A stretch of 30,883 bases of DNA from Terana coerulea (GCA_024811115.1 JAKOGH010000610.1:1-30883), one strand, 5' to 3'; counted from the first letter of the stretch, positions 10,620 through 24,400 are shown. Notes: generated by a model from the letters alone, not told the origin. A program made the numbers and translations.

Positions 10620-11992
10620 GTACGAGATGTTGATCGGTGCACACAGGGCCACCGCTGTACGCGCAGTCTAGGTTCGGTCTGGCTGGCCACAGCGTAACCC
10701 GGCTGCTTGGCGTCGATTCGACCCCGCTATACTCCTTTGCAGCCGAGTATAATCGCGGATGCTTCTCGTATCACTTCCAGGTTTCATTAGTTCTAGGGCT
10801 GTAGTTCAGGTCGTATTGCTAGCAATACGCTGGTGCACTGGTGTAGCCGTCCTTTCTTTACGAATGTAATGTTATTATGTATTATCCCTTTCTTCTGTCG
10901 GTACAGGCAGTCCTTCCTTGATTCTAGGCGAACATGAAAACTTGAACTGACCCCTGACGGACATCCCCGGGCCGTTCAAGTTATGAAGCTCTAGTCCCTG
11001 ACGGAGCCTGGCACCCCGTTTGCGGGATATCCGCCCGATAACTTCACTTCTGCGGAGTGTTTACCGCTGCCGTGTATGATTTAGGGGAATTATCTGCGCA
11101 GAATATTCCCCCGGATTATTAGACAGCAGGACTGCTGCCGTCCTTACTTAGGCGGCGGGATCGCTTGATATGGCTAACGATGCTGACTGCGACGAGGAAG
11201 TCGTCTTTCGAGCCGTGAACGGATATACTCGAAATATCAGAAAGCGTCATGACTTCGTCTGTTCGGGCTTTATCCGCACTACGGAAGTGGCCGTCCGCTC
11301 TGGATGTGGGTCAACAACCAATCAACGGCAGCGAGTGGCGGCCCCGACGTTTGTTTGGTTTTTGATGCGCTCTCGATTCGAACCTCCGCTGAGTCTCAAT
11401 TCCTGTTACGCCCGTTGAGCGTCTGTGCCTTTTCACTCTTGTCCCGTTTCCGCCGACCGTGCATGAGCTGGCTATTTCGCCCAATAGGTGTAGATCGGGT
11501 GTGGTGGGCCTAGTAAACGGGGCTGACACTAAAATGTCAACCTGCTGTTTGGTGGTCCTCAAGCTAGGTTAGCATTTGGTTGACTTCGTTCCCGAGCAGC
11601 AGCGAGTTTGTTAAATCGTCATTTCCTTGAGCAGCGTACTTCTCTTGGCCGTAGAGAATGAAACATATCACAACAACCACTGGAAAGCAAACGGTGGTCT
11701 TGGCCTATGCAGTGCTGCTGCAGGTATATGGACAGCCCCCTGCGTCAGCCGCAGCGGAGCCAACCGTGCAAGATCTTGAGATCGGGGTGACCTTCCAGAT
11801 CTAGAAACTGTATCGAGTCCGGGTCTGCGGAACTACGACATACACATCTTGGCCAAACAGTGATCGACGGTCAGGGGTGGATGACAGCGATGCCGCCGGC
11901 ATTTCTCGACTGACCAGCTCGGCAAGGTGCTCTATAAGACCATGCCGATGTGTTCTGCTTAACCTCTACACAACCTATCCACGCCTTCCACC
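10620..11992. other. Intergenic region upstream of Zn2Cys6 gene
   Basis: About 1.4 kb holds no gene I can support. Short ORFs at 11170-11562 have no recognisable features. The right end contains a TATAAG element before the transcription-factor gene. Confidence 0.5.
11933..11938 (+). promoter_or_regulatory. Putative TATA box of Zn2Cys6 gene
   Basis: TATAAG lies 60 nt upstream of the ATG chosen for the transcription-factor gene. The assignment rests on position and sequence only. Confidence 0.45.
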
Positions 11993-13598
11993 ATGTCTAC
12001 GCTTCACATGTCGTTTGATGACACTGCTTACGTCGTTCACCAAGACCGCGAGTACGATATGGCAACAGCGTTGGACATCAGACCTATGGTGCCATACAAC
12101 GACCAGCTTCCCGCCATGACCGATACCTTCGACGGGTTCACCATCCTAAAAACCCTGCCAACTACTCATACGACGCTCCCGACCCCTTCGTCGCCTCGCA
12201 ATCCTTTCCCGGTACCCTTGGCATCTACGATCAACAGCCGGAAATGCAACACCCTATCCCTCGTCGTTCCATTCCCGACCTTCTGTATGCTTCTGAAGGT
12301 GGCTGGCTAGAACCTAGCGTCTCGGCCCCAAGCGTATCAAACCACCCGCTCGACGGCTCCTCCTCCATCTTCACGACGTCAATCTCCCAGCCATCTATGT
12401 TCGCCCCGCCCCTCGAGAGCAGCTCGAGTAGCCAGTCCCTCACGTCACTCGCCTCTAAGGTGCCTCCGCCCCCGCCGCCATCTTGGGCCATGTCCGGGTC
12501 TCTCGATCCCGCAACTGGCATATACCAGACCGCGCCAGAGCATCCCCGCATTCGGACGCAGCAGGCTTGTGAGAAGTGCAGAGGACGGAAGGCAAAGGTG
12601 CGTCGTAATGTCTTCTCCATGTTTCTGCTTTTAATGACACCCAGCTTAGTGCAGCGGCGACCACCCCACCTGCCAACGGTGCCTCAGCCGTGGCTTGATC
12701 TGCGAGTACGCAACGGAGAGGAAGATGCGTGGTCCGAACAAGGTTAAGAGGAAGGGTGTGTCGAAGGAACGTCATGCTCGTCGGGCATCCATTGCTTCTT
12801 CGTTGGCCTCCACAAGCTCGGAAGACATCTCTCTCGAAGACACCTCACCGTCACCCCACCCGTCGTTCACCACTCTTCCCCAGCTGTTCACCATGAACTT
12901 CAACATTTCTGGCGGCGCAGACGGCACTGACAGCGGTTCGAACCCGTCCCCTACTACGACTACTCCACCGGACGATCATGCGACCTCCTCGCACTTCACC
13001 AAGCCGCGTCCTCCGCCCATCAACCTCCAGGGTACCCGGCTCTACGATCAGGCACCTCCGATGTTACCGTTCGACGAGAACCCTTTCAGTTATTCCCGTC
13101 ACGAGCGCAGGGCGTCGCTGCCTGATTATCTCTTCCAACCTCATCGACGGATGAATTTGAGCGATACATACACTTCGGTGTATACGCCTCCGCGCGAGCT
13201 TGATGTCGTCGAGACCATACGGTATGTCGTACAATGTCCTATGAGCTGAAAACGACGCTCATCCAATCACTAGTCCTCGCTCGAACCCCGCCTATCCCAT
13301 GACGGCCTTTACGACTGCGCTATCGCTGATCCCAAGTTCACACTCAAGCATCAGCTCCTCGGGCTCAACGCCAATTACACCTATCCATCACTCACTGACC
13401 GATGACGGCGAGCTCATGTATCCGATGGAGCTCCCGCCTACTTCGGGCTTTACTCCAATCTTCGGCTCGCTTCCTCACTTCGAGGGTTCAGCAGGTTGGG
13501 TCGGTCAAGACGTGGACGCGACGCCAACCTTGGGGAGTGTTCATCGTAAAAAGAGCCTGTCCACTGTACTCGAGCACGATACGGCCCAATCTTCTTAA
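11993..13598 (+). CDS. Zn(II)2Cys6 binuclear-cluster transcription factor
   Basis: Three exons (11993-12597, 12650-13221, 13274-13598) encode about 500 residues after one correction. The Zn2Cys6 cluster spans about residues 193-220 as CEKC-x6-C-x6-C-x2-C-x6-C, so two zinc ions would be held by six cysteines for DNA binding at GC-rich half-sites. A 52-nt intron splits the cluster exactly before its third cysteine. A basic stretch (RKMRGPNKVKRKG) follows. The rest is rich in Ser, Pro and Thr. I see no fungal-specific transcription-factor middle-homology domain, and the protein is shorter than most family members. Upstream of the cluster a P(5-6) run and IPRRSIPDLL are notable. The first ATG lies in a different frame from the cluster. 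Adding one base to the A5 run at 12148-12152 joins them smoothly (FDGFTILK then NPANYSYDAPDPF). Target genes are unknown; proximity to the AA9 pair is suggestive only. Confidence 0.85.
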
Positions 13599-13758
13599 CC
13601 CATCTCCGACTATCTTATTTTATCTATGTTTTTTATCAAGTGTACTGCGTTTGTGCTCTGTTTGGCGGACCATTTTCTTGTTACTGCGCATTGTGGTGTT
13701 GTATATTAGATGAGCTGTGAGACACTCAATAGACGAGCTCTCCTCTGCAAGCGTTACT

Positions 13759-14002
13759 ATGTCCTTCATCGTCACGCCGTCTGCCAAAGCCTATTCCACA
13801 TCTCGACAGTCTGGGCAGTACGGTGTTGCGCAGGGTAAGTGCACTGTTGCACGTCCACGCCGTACTATTACGCAAGCCCCCAAACCATGAACTTACCTCA
13901 GCTCGAGACTCGAGAGCATCCCTTTCCGCGGTAGCCTGGTTCCAGCGGCATGCAGATATCGCCGAGCGGCAACGAGCTTCGAATCGCCATAATCGAGCCT
14001 AA
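13759..14002 (+). CDS. Small spliced ORF, 58 residues, unknown function
   Basis: Two exons (13759-13834 and 13902-14002) flank a 67-nt intron with a strong GTAAGT donor and a CTCAG acceptor, joined in phase 1. The product starts MSFIVTPSAKAYSTSRQSGQ and ends ERQRASNRHNRA. It is Ser/Arg/Gln-rich with a central hydrophobic-aromatic segment (SAVAWFQRH), and has no signal peptide or membrane span. It lies 160 nt after the transcription-factor stop on the same strand, so it could also be an alternative 3' exon pair or UTR of that gene. I recognise no family. Support is limited to splice signals, phase and a clean ORF. Conservation in relatives would be needed to be confident. Confidence 0.45.
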
Positions 14003-14580
14003 CAGAGGGTCAACTGCAAGGCTTTTTCGTGAAAATCGAGCGGCCCGGAGGTACTAGCGACCTCATATGTCCGACTCTTCTCATGTCATTCCGCCGGTGT
14101 TTGGGCGCGATTTCCAGAGCCCTTGCGGCCGAATCGAGATGCTCTGTAGTGTGCTCATTGAGATGGCTGTTCTGAACATACACTACCGTAACTAAGTGTG
14201 CGGCAGTATGTAGCGGCCACTACGTATACGGCCGCCCGAAACTACCACCGCCACAAAGCATCACCCGTCACAAGCCGTGACCCGTGGCGCATCACTCGCC
14301 GAAAACAGATGCGTCTACCGCCACGCGCCTACGGTGATCATCGTTTCTTCCGGCCTGCAAGTCCTCCGCTAACCCGCGTATGCTAGAGTACTTTGCACTT
14401 TAGCAGGCGGCCACAAGCTTTTGTTAGCTATGACAATGCGCCTAGTGGATTGTTTGGTCAACGACCATGGCACAAAAGCATTGGCCTTGTGGCGCATCAA
14501 CGATGCTAAAGCAGAGCAACAGAGACGCCTTGTCCCGGCCACCTTCCTTGTTCCTGCGCACACGTTTCCTGCGTTTCGAG
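14003..14580. other. Non-coding spacer
   Basis: About 580 bp precede the TATA element of the next gene. A continuous frame extends upstream of the chosen ATG at 14712 back to about 14421, but it crosses the TATA box and is therefore taken as untranslated. Confidence 0.5.
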
Positions 14581-14588
14581 TATATATA
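14581..14588 (+). promoter_or_regulatory. TATA box of unknown 493-residue gene
   Basis: A perfect TATATATA lies 131 nt upstream of the ATG at 14712 and precedes a C/T-rich leader. This positions the transcription start downstream of the earlier in-frame start candidates and decides the start codon. Confidence 0.6.
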
Positions 14589-14711
14589 CAACGCAGGTTT
14601 TTACGCTGTCTCTACCTACTACATCCTGTTCACGGACCCTCCACATCCTACCACGCCTCTCATCACGTCACACAAACCCTTCCCCTCCATCTTTACATAT
14701 CACTCACCGCC

Positions 14712-16244
14712 ATGTCCAACGGAGTCCGCGGCGGCAACAAGCAAACCCCGTCCAAACCAGCGAGCAGGTTACGCACCGTACTATCTTCCCCGAAAGCCAA
14801 GGTGTCCCCATTGCCGCCCGTCGTCTCCCAACCATCCGTTCTTTCTAATGCCAACAAGAAACCCAACAACCGGGAAATAGACGGAGCCTTGCGCGACTCG
14901 ATGATGCAACGTTCTCCTAGCGTATGCCAAACTCGCCGACGCGTCGATTCAACATCCTCAGTCAAGACTATAGTGCCAGGCCGGGCGGCTGCTGTGCAAC
15001 CGAAGAGATCGAGTAGCAAGGAGAGTATCAAGACCATGTCCGGGGACGCCAGAGTCGTAAGGCGGCCAAGCTCCGTTCCTTCTCTCTATGAGGATCCGCC
15101 CTGCGGTACGAAGACTGGCCGGGTGCTGGGCTTTACCCTTCGCGACCGTGTTCGGAGCGAACTCACGAACCACAATACAATATCGTTCCCGACGGAGGAG
15201 TCCACCACTGCCCAAGACGAAAACTTGAAGGCTGCACTCGACCTGATGGATCGTTCCAGACAAGCCCTTGCTGCTGCGACGGCTGCCAGGGGCCGTGCAC
15301 ACAACTCGCAGGCGAAGGTAGTGCCGATTGCCGCAGTATCAGTCCCCTCGGGCACTACCGTGGAGATTCACGAAGTTTCCCCTGACAATGCTGGCGACGA
15401 CGACGTGGACAACTTGGGATTCGCAGATGAGCGTGACACGCACGACGAGGACCTCTCCGAGTTCGATGCTCCTAAGAACGCGGGCCATGGACCCGTAAGC
15501 AGGAACACCACGGCGACAGCGGTATCTTGCTGGACAACCTACGATATGTTTAGTACTGCTTGGCTTCAACACTCGTCAATGGTCAAGGATTGGGGTCCTG
15601 CACGTTTCAAAGCTAGTCTGCTACCCCAAGACACGCATACGGCGTACTGGGATATCCCATACAAGTGAGCTTTTGATGTGCTAATGTCAGAAAACAAGCA
15701 TTGACGCACCCTTAGCCAGCAACCCCTTTGGCGCGGTACGCTCACGATGGAAGATACATTGACTCCACCCGGCGCCACTAAACCGCTGTACACCATCCCG
15801 CCGCTCCATTCGCTGGAACTTGACTTTTGGACCGCGCTTGACGGCTACCCTGTTGTGTCTTCCGATGTCTCCCAGTTCGACATGCCGGAAGTGGACCTTG
15901 CGGAGTTCTTCATGGGCTTCGCCTGGCAGGTTCTGCCTCGAGAGGAGATTGCCAACAAGATCAAGCTGGAGAAGGGCATCTGCATGGAGGACCGGTGGTC
16001 GTGGAGCGTCCTCAACGGTACGGGTACGCATGTGTACAAAGTCAACTTCTATGTTCCCATCCCGATGGAGCTCTTCCGGGGCCGCGAGTCCCGTTTCTTC
16101 CGTATGAAGGCTCGCGCCGGATTCGCCGCCGAGGCTGTCAATTTGGAGCCAGTCACCACGTATTCGGGCGTCGTCGACGTGACTATCGAGCACCTACGGA
16201 AGGTCAAGCACATGGACGGCAAGAAGCCGCTTGGCTCCAAGTAA
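14712..16244 (+). CDS. Unrecognised fungal protein, 493 residues
   Basis: Two exons (14712-15664, 15716-16244) join in phase across a 51-nt intron (donor GTGAGC, acceptor CTTAG). The first half is low-complexity, rich in Ser, Pro and Lys. The middle includes an Ala-rich segment (ALDLMDRSRQALAAATAARG) and an acidic patch (DDDVDNLGFADERDTHDEDL). From about residue 285 (CWTTYDMFSTAWLQHSS) the protein looks folded: many aromatic residues, then PLYTIPPLHSLELDFW, EFFMGFAWQVLPREE and HVYKVNFYVPIPMELFRG. No signal peptide or membrane helix is visible. I do not recognise the domain. It looks like a real intact gene because codon use, splice signals and promoter all agree. Function is unknown. Confidence 0.85.
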
Positions 16245-16529
16245 ATTACCGGCCGGTGAGATTGGCCCGAGTTTAGACTAGTGTATATGGCGTTTCTTCT
16301 CGCTTTTCTGCAGCGCAGAATCTGAGATCCCTTGTGCTTGCTCGTCTGGAGAATAATCAGCGCTGCATGTTCGTGATCACACACTCCTTCACTTCATAGA
16401 CCATTACTTGTACCCATACCGTCATTCCTTTGTATCGCTCAGTCCTCTCGTATGATGTAATTCAATAGCATTGAACCAAGCAATGGTCGCGCGCGAGATG
16501 TGTCTATTCAATCACCGCCGTCCAGGGAC
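16245..16529. other. Convergent 3' intergenic region
   Basis: The spacer lies between the stop codons of two convergent genes and should contain both 3' ends. No ORF or structure is supported. Confidence 0.5.
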
Positions 16530-18394
<1,865 letters not shown>

Positions 18395-18604
18395 CGACCT
18401 CCGAAACCTAAGACCGAGAAACGACGTCGAGAGTTTTGGCTGAACGACTGCGAGGGAACGAGTGTAACAAAGCGCTGGCGAGGGAATGCACATAAACACG
18501 TGCAAACACCGACGTGCACAGGGAACAATCGCTGCGGCAACCTCTGTCAGAGACCGCTTTCACCCTTCCTGGTAACTCCTACACCGCTGAGCGGCATACT
18601 TACC
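18395..18604. promoter_or_regulatory. Divergent promoter region, aminopeptidase and VTI1
   Basis: Only about 210 bp separate the two divergent start codons, and less if the aminopeptidase starts at 18493. Both promoters must share or overlap this stretch. I cannot identify individual sites in it. Confidence 0.5.
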
Positions 18605-19511
18605 ATGGACAACTCACCGACACAACTGTTCGACTCGTACGAGCAGGACTTTCAACAAATAATTTCAAGCATAAGGGAGAAGCTCGAAGGAGACGGCAAG
18701 GATGAGCGCGGCGGTGAGTGGGTATCTTCTTCGATGCATGCCACTTGCTGAAGGCCAATAAAGAGCAGCGGAAGGCTGCTTTGCGCAGAGTAGAGCTTGA
18801 ACTTGACGAAGCTGACGAAATGGTGAGTACAACTCAGATACTGTGGCTTTCAACTATCAATCCACTGTGGCGGACAGGTCTCGCAAATGGAGATTGAAAT
18901 CCAAGGCATCCCCCAGTCAATCAGGCCTTCGTACCAAACACGCATCAAGGCTGCGAAGAGTGACCTTCAACGCTTCAAGAAAATGTCCAAGGACATGCAC
19001 AGCCAGCTCGCTCGCTCAGATTTACTCGGTTCCCGCGCAGGCGCGATGTCACCGTCGCTGGACGAACCTTACGGATCCAGCGACCGCACTCGACTACTGG
19101 CAGGAACGTCCTTGCTCGAGGATGGCTCAAGGAGGCTGGCTGACAGCCAAAGAATTGCGCTGGAGACAGAGGAGCAGGGCGCTGACATCCTCAGAAGTCT
19201 GAGAGGTCAACGAGAGCAAATACAGAACTCCAGAGATACTGTGAGTTGGGCGACGATGTATACATGATCTACTCTCACCACACTTCTGCTAGCTTCAACG
19301 AGCCGACACTTCGATCGACCGTGCGTCAGGAACACTGAAGAAGATGATACGCAGGTACGCATATTCTCTCACAACCTATCCGCTCTCAGCAAGTCTCTGA
19401 AAGGTGGATATGATTATCAGAATGTACCAACAACGCGTCGTGACGGGAGCAATCATAGTGGTCCTCATCGCGTTGATTTGTATAATTCTGTGGTTCAAGC
19501 TTCTGCGGTAA
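18605..19511 (+). CDS. VTI1: Vesicle SNARE Vti1 (Qb-SNARE)
   Basis: Five exons (18605-18713, 18764-18822, 18878-19240, 19293-19354, 19421-19511) join to 227 residues, close to the yeast protein. The N-terminal part (about 1-100) is a helical Vti1-type domain starting FDSYEQDFQQIISSIREKL. The SNARE coiled coil covers about 136-196 and includes the signature GADILRSLRGQREQIQNSRD. A single C-terminal membrane anchor spans about 206-223 (GAIIVVLIALICIILWF), followed by a few residues as expected of a tail-anchored SNARE. Vti1 pairs with several syntaxins and supports fusion at the Golgi, endosomes and vacuole. Splice sites are canonical and the frame is intact. It is divergent from the aminopeptidase and tandem with SYM1. 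Confidence 0.95.
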
Positions 19512-19932
19512 CATCCTCGATACTATTCTGGACTTCTGGACGTGTGCTATGTATAATATGTATATTTATGTACCTTCCCTTCCACTTGCTTTCATTGCCT
19601 TTCGCCACTTGAAGCTGAGTGCGATGTATCTGGAGCATGAGCTGCACCAAACCACCGACAAATCATTGTGCAAGCCCGGCCGTGTTGAAGCTGGCGGTTC
19701 GCACGGGCCGAGCCCGTAATGGAGGTCGCAGGGTCCTGCACGGTCACTTGCGATTGGTTCTCAAGTTCCTTCCAGCTAACCGCGATGATGGCTAAACGAC
19801 TCTGCGTTGCCGAACTCCACCCTGGTCGACACCCTCCCCAACCACCACCACCACCTGTCACCCCGTAGTCGAGTTGCCGGCGTCGCTGCTGTTCCCTAAC
19901 GTCTATTCTCTCACCTCTCAACTCATAAAAGA
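19512..19932. other. Spacer between VTI1 and Mpv17-family gene
   Basis: About 420 bp contain the 3' end of VTI1 and the promoter of the next gene. No convincing ORF or motif was seen. Confidence 0.5.
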
Positions 19933-20835
19933 ATGACGTCCGTACTCAAGGCATACAAGTGAGCCTTCACGGGGTGCGCATCATAAAACAAGTGGTCTAA
20001 CAGCGTTATAGTGCGGTTCTGCAGCGCCGGCCTATGGCAGCGCAGAGCGCGACTTCTGGGTTCCTCTTCGGTGCCTCTGACATAGTCGCGCAGCAAATCG
20101 TAGAAAAGCGCGGTCTGCAGAAGCACGATGTGCGTATTCCGACCTCCAGCGCCGTCGGTTTTTGCTCACCCTCGGATAGTACTGGAGAACAGCTCGAGCA
20201 ACCTTCTACGGAGGTACGTATCTTCGACGACATATTCTTGACATGTTCTCACAGCCCTTCAGGTTGTTTGTTCGGACCAGTAGTCACGAAATGGTTCGGC
20301 TTCCTCAGCAGACTGCAGTTCAAGACACCCACGCGCGGAGTTCTGTACAGAGTACGCCTCTCATACTCGATACGGGCAGTTGAACGCTGACCGTATGCGC
20401 TGCAGGTATACCTTGACCAATTCATGTTTGCCCCTGTTGTCATTGGATTCTACTTCGGCTCTATGACGCTGATGGAGGGCAAGGGCATTTCAGAAGCGCA
20501 GGCCAGGATAGAGCAAGTATGTCGCGACGTGAAATCACATTCTCCATACAAGCTTGCTGAACGGGCTGTCAGGCTTACGTTCCAACCGTTCTGCGCAACT
20601 GGGCCGTGTTCGGGCCAACACAAATCATCAACTTTGCGCTTGTTCCGCCACACTTGCGAGTGCTCCTTGTTGGTGTGGTCTCCCTCTTTTGGAGTAAGTA
20701 CCGTACCTACTTTTCTCCCCGACAAGTCGACTAACACGCGAATCAGACACATACCTCAGCATCATGAACAGCCAGTCCGGCAAGGCTGGCGAGATAGAGG
20801 AAAAGGCTACACCTTCTCCGGACGACGTCGATTAG
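19933..20835 (+). CDS. SYM1: Mpv17/PMP22-family inner-membrane protein, Sym1-like
   Basis: Seven small exons (19933-19958, 20012-20129, 20180-20213, 20263-20351, 20406-20516, 20573-20693, 20747-20835) join in phase to 195 residues, the usual family length. Family landmarks are in order: YNAVLQRRP at the start, GASDIVAQQ, TFYGGCLFGPVVTKWF, LDQFMFAPVVIGFYF, LRNWAVFGPTQIINFALVP and VVSLFWNTYLS. About four hydrophobic segments are expected to cross the membrane. Relatives (yeast Sym1, human MPV17) sit in the mitochondrial inner membrane and are linked to metabolite transport and mtDNA maintenance; some family members are peroxisomal. The first exon is only 26 nt and the third 34 nt, so automatic callers would probably miss them. 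The frame is intact. Confidence 0.94.
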
Positions 20836-21416
20836 AATATGGCAGGTACTTGAAGGTTGACGGCGTGCCGGACGCCAAGCTGATGAAGTATCTAGGCCGC
20901 TTGGATGTAATTCGAGCTCAGGGATCGCATAATTCCCCCATTATCTACATCCGCCATCCACGGTTTGGCCTTGCGCGTATACCTATAGACGTCTACAATC
21001 ACCCAACAGTATTGAGGCTTACCCTCGCCCACATCGCTGTGCAGTGTGACCGCCGTGTCACCCGGGGTGTTGTCAGCCTGAATTCGTGCTTGTTCCGCTG
21101 AAGCCTAGTTGACCTGACATTAATATTGTGACTGGCAATGCCTCGAGCACCGACATTCACTGGAGTATGCATGCGTGGATATCACGACAGGACACACGGT
21201 ACAGGCCAACCCTGGCCAACCTGGCTGAGATGCCGGGAACGCTTCTGGGCGCTTGTATCACAGGCACAGACACGGACACGGTGTCGACTCTTGAATTCGA
21301 ATATGTGCCTGCGTCTTCCGGGTTTCTGACCTCCACCACCACTTATCGCTCCTTGCTCTCCGCTGGCGACCTCACCCTTCCACTCGTTTGACTCTGCTTA
21401 ACGCACGCCTCGCTAG
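20836..21416. other. Spacer and presumed 5' end of SH3-TBC gene
   Basis: About 580 bp follow the SYM1 stop. The right end probably holds the 5' leader or first exon of the SH3-TBC gene: a C/T-rich stretch is followed by CTTAAC and CTAG, which look like a branch point and acceptor. I could not identify the first exon. Confidence 0.4.
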
Positions 21417-24400
21417 TGATACGCCAAATACTTGAGTACGACGAGCCGAGCTTTCACGATTTATCCGGACTTGGCTCCCTTCGCTCAGCTTTGGACGGCG
21501 GTGCAGCATAGTGTATACCGTGTGGAGCAGAACGACAAAGCATGGATGCCAATGAGCTCGGACGATGGACACGCTTTGCAGCGAAAGGAGGCATCGGGAA
21601 ATGTTCCGCCGTGCAGGACTGTGTAGCAGAAGAGGCCGAGGACTTAATGTTCATGAAGGTACATGAATTCGCTCAATCACACCATGTAATGCTCAGACTC
21701 GCTATAATAGGATGATGAAATAGTTGTACTCATGCAACTGCCTGGGCTAGAAGACACGTACTTGGTGAGCACCCTCTAGTGTGCAGCGGTGCCAATACAT
21801 TCAACTTCCTATTATGCATCCAGGGTTACTGTGAAGGCGTCGTTGGAAGATTTCGCGCCACGGACGTTCGTTTTCTAAGTCGGCTGAAAAAACCTGTTAT
21901 GGCGAAGCGGTCCTCTCGCTCATTGTCTCGGTCATCTTCCCGTCCCTCGTCTTCACAGAGCTCCGGCCCCCAGCTAGGGCGCGAATCCTTGTCGCATTCT
22001 ATCCGCCGGGACTCGCCGTCCTTGCGTCCCGCACCATCTCATCTGCCTTATGGTCCCGCTGCTATAGCTCCTCTCGCTCAAGAAACTTCAAGGACTAGTC
22101 CCAACACATTCATTGTCTCCTCACCACCTGTGGGCTCGTCTGCGCCACTGCCACCACTGTCGCCGAAAACGTCTCTTATGCTCCATGAGTATGACGCTCA
22201 TGTGCGCTCTGCCAGTCATTCTTCCAGCTCGACCGTGATCGATTCCGCACCGCGGACGCCCGCCGACTTTTCGAAAGGTGACGCCAGCGATCTGGTACGA
22301 ATAGCGAGCCTAAGCCGACAGGTGGATTCGCCCTCAGAATTAGATGAAAACGAATCTGTGAATGATACCGACAACACGATCACCTTACCGGTGTACAAGC
22401 GAGAATCGGTCGCAGACTCTGTGGAGACTGCGCACAACAAGTCAGACAGCCCTCCTGTACAATACGGTCAAGACGACGAAGATCCTTCGTTTCTGGACTC
22501 AGAGCCTAGCACCCGCATTTCAGTTGCGCTGTCTGATGGCGAAACAGGCATAGGCTTCTCGATGTTGCAAGACTTCATTGGAGGAGAAGTTGATGATACG
22601 GACTCTGTTCACAGTGATCGAAGTGCAACTACTCCGGAGCCAGAGGATGACCATGTACGATCCCATTCGCCCGCGTCTACAGCAGGGAAATCTGCTCCAT
22701 CTATCCGCTCTGTTGCGCTGTCGGAACGGCCCTCCATTTATTCTACCGCGTCACGGCAGCTATCCCCAGAGATCACGTTCAAAGCCGGTGGTTCATCCTC
22801 AGCACCGCCGTCACCTCGCTCGCCTCGTGAGCAGGCGCCTTCGCGTAACTCGGTGCATCCATCGATGACTGACTCGGACTACTGTGGTGAGGAATGGGAA
22901 GGCGCCTCAGATATCTACGACAATTACCGGTATTCGCGGTATTCCATGGCATCCAGAGCGTCCCGATTGTCGAAGGGGTCCCTGCACACCGTCGGGTCAG
23001 GGCTTGCGTTGGAAGCGCCTCCGCCAGTGCCATTCGATGCGCGTCGGCCCAGCTTGGACAGCATACGGCAGGGTTACGGCATGGGTAGCAGAGAGAGACT
23101 GAACTCCAACGCCACTGCGTCTTCCGCAGAGGGCGCGAGGCAAGCTTTTCCACCTGTGGACCCTTCGCTTAGCACACATCCAGCCAACGAACCCAGTACA
23201 CCTGAAGGGAAGCGGATCCCCCTCCATTGGATCTTACGTCACCGCAGCATGGAAAGCAGCTTTCGGTCACGCATTCCGAAGCCAGTTCGTCTCCCTTGAC
23301 TAGCTCGTCTCCGTTGTTACATGGCGGGTTCGGGTCACCACTCGGATCTCCTACTCCTGGTTCCGCTTCTTTTTCTCCATTGTCCCCGCCATCCACCGCT
23401 CCTTTGTTCTCGAATGTCGCGGGAGGTGCGGCTTCTGCTCTACGACAGAGGTTGGAGATGAAGCGCGGATCTCGTCCGTCAACCCCGGCAGAGAGTACCG
23501 TGCACCCCGAGCTGACCACGAATGGCAAGGCCCGTCTCTCCACACAGCCTATCGTTGTAGAGGATGATGACGAGTCGCACCCTACCGTGAGCCCATCCTC
23601 TCCTACAGCTACCATCAACTCGCCGCCAACAAGCCCGTCGTATCTCTCGGAGAAGAAGCGTATGATCGAGACTACCTATATCGTGGCCAACCAGGCGCCT
23701 CCGCCACCATACACACCGATGTCTCCGACTATGCCAGAAGTGCCGACTGAGGCTGATTCTGAACCTCTCCGGGAAGCATCGTCGTCGAGCCAGCCTATTC
23801 CGCGCCCGCGTCTAGCGAATGCAAATAGTCAGAACGACTTCGTTCGCCGTAGCCTGTTTATGCCGCACCCTCACGCACCCAAACCTGTCCAGTCTCCTGA
23901 AGGTCCCAGCGGACCGATGTACGCACGGTCACCTGCGACGTCTCAGCCACTATCTCCTGCGGGGCCACCACCTGGCTCTGTCATTCAAACTATACATGTA
24001 GCTTTGAGGGCCATGGGCGACCCTCAACGTCCACGCCGAGTCACTATCTACGGTAACTGCTCGCATGACTTGTCCACCTCCCTTGGTCCCGTCCCGATTA
24101 CCTTTACTCTCGAACCTCCTAATAATATTCCCGCGCACAAGGCCAGGGCGGCAACGACAGCCGCGTCTTCCAGCGGTGTCACTGGCGACAATGGCCGTCC
24201 ATCGACGCGGTCATCAGGCTCCTTGGAGAATCTGACTGCCGCAGATAAGTCGAACCCTCGTGCAAACTTCTTCCCTACCGTAAAGAAACCGAGACCACGA
24301 TCTCAGTCGTTTTCCGGCTTCAACTCCATGTCGGCAGAGGTGATTGTGCCTCAGGGAAAAAGGTGGCTGTCATTCCAATATCGAGCTGCTTCTCAGGCTG

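Noticed and set aside
12087..12237. A 151-nt intron to explain the frame change in the Zn2Cys6 gene
   Set aside because: The donor is weak, it would be about twice the length of any other intron here, and it removes a sequence that reads fluently after adding one A.
14421..14711. In-frame extension upstream of the 493-residue protein
   Set aside because: A perfect TATATATA lies inside it and C/T-rich leader sequence follows, so the ATG at 14712 is preferred.
18395..18505. Longer N-terminus for the aminopeptidase
   Set aside because: The outermost ORF start is not an ATG, and the sequence before 18394 adds nothing resembling the family. An in-frame ATG at 18493 remains possible.
20860..21400. 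ORF at 21128-21391
   Set aside because: No recognisable content; it lies in the likely leader of the SH3-TBC gene.
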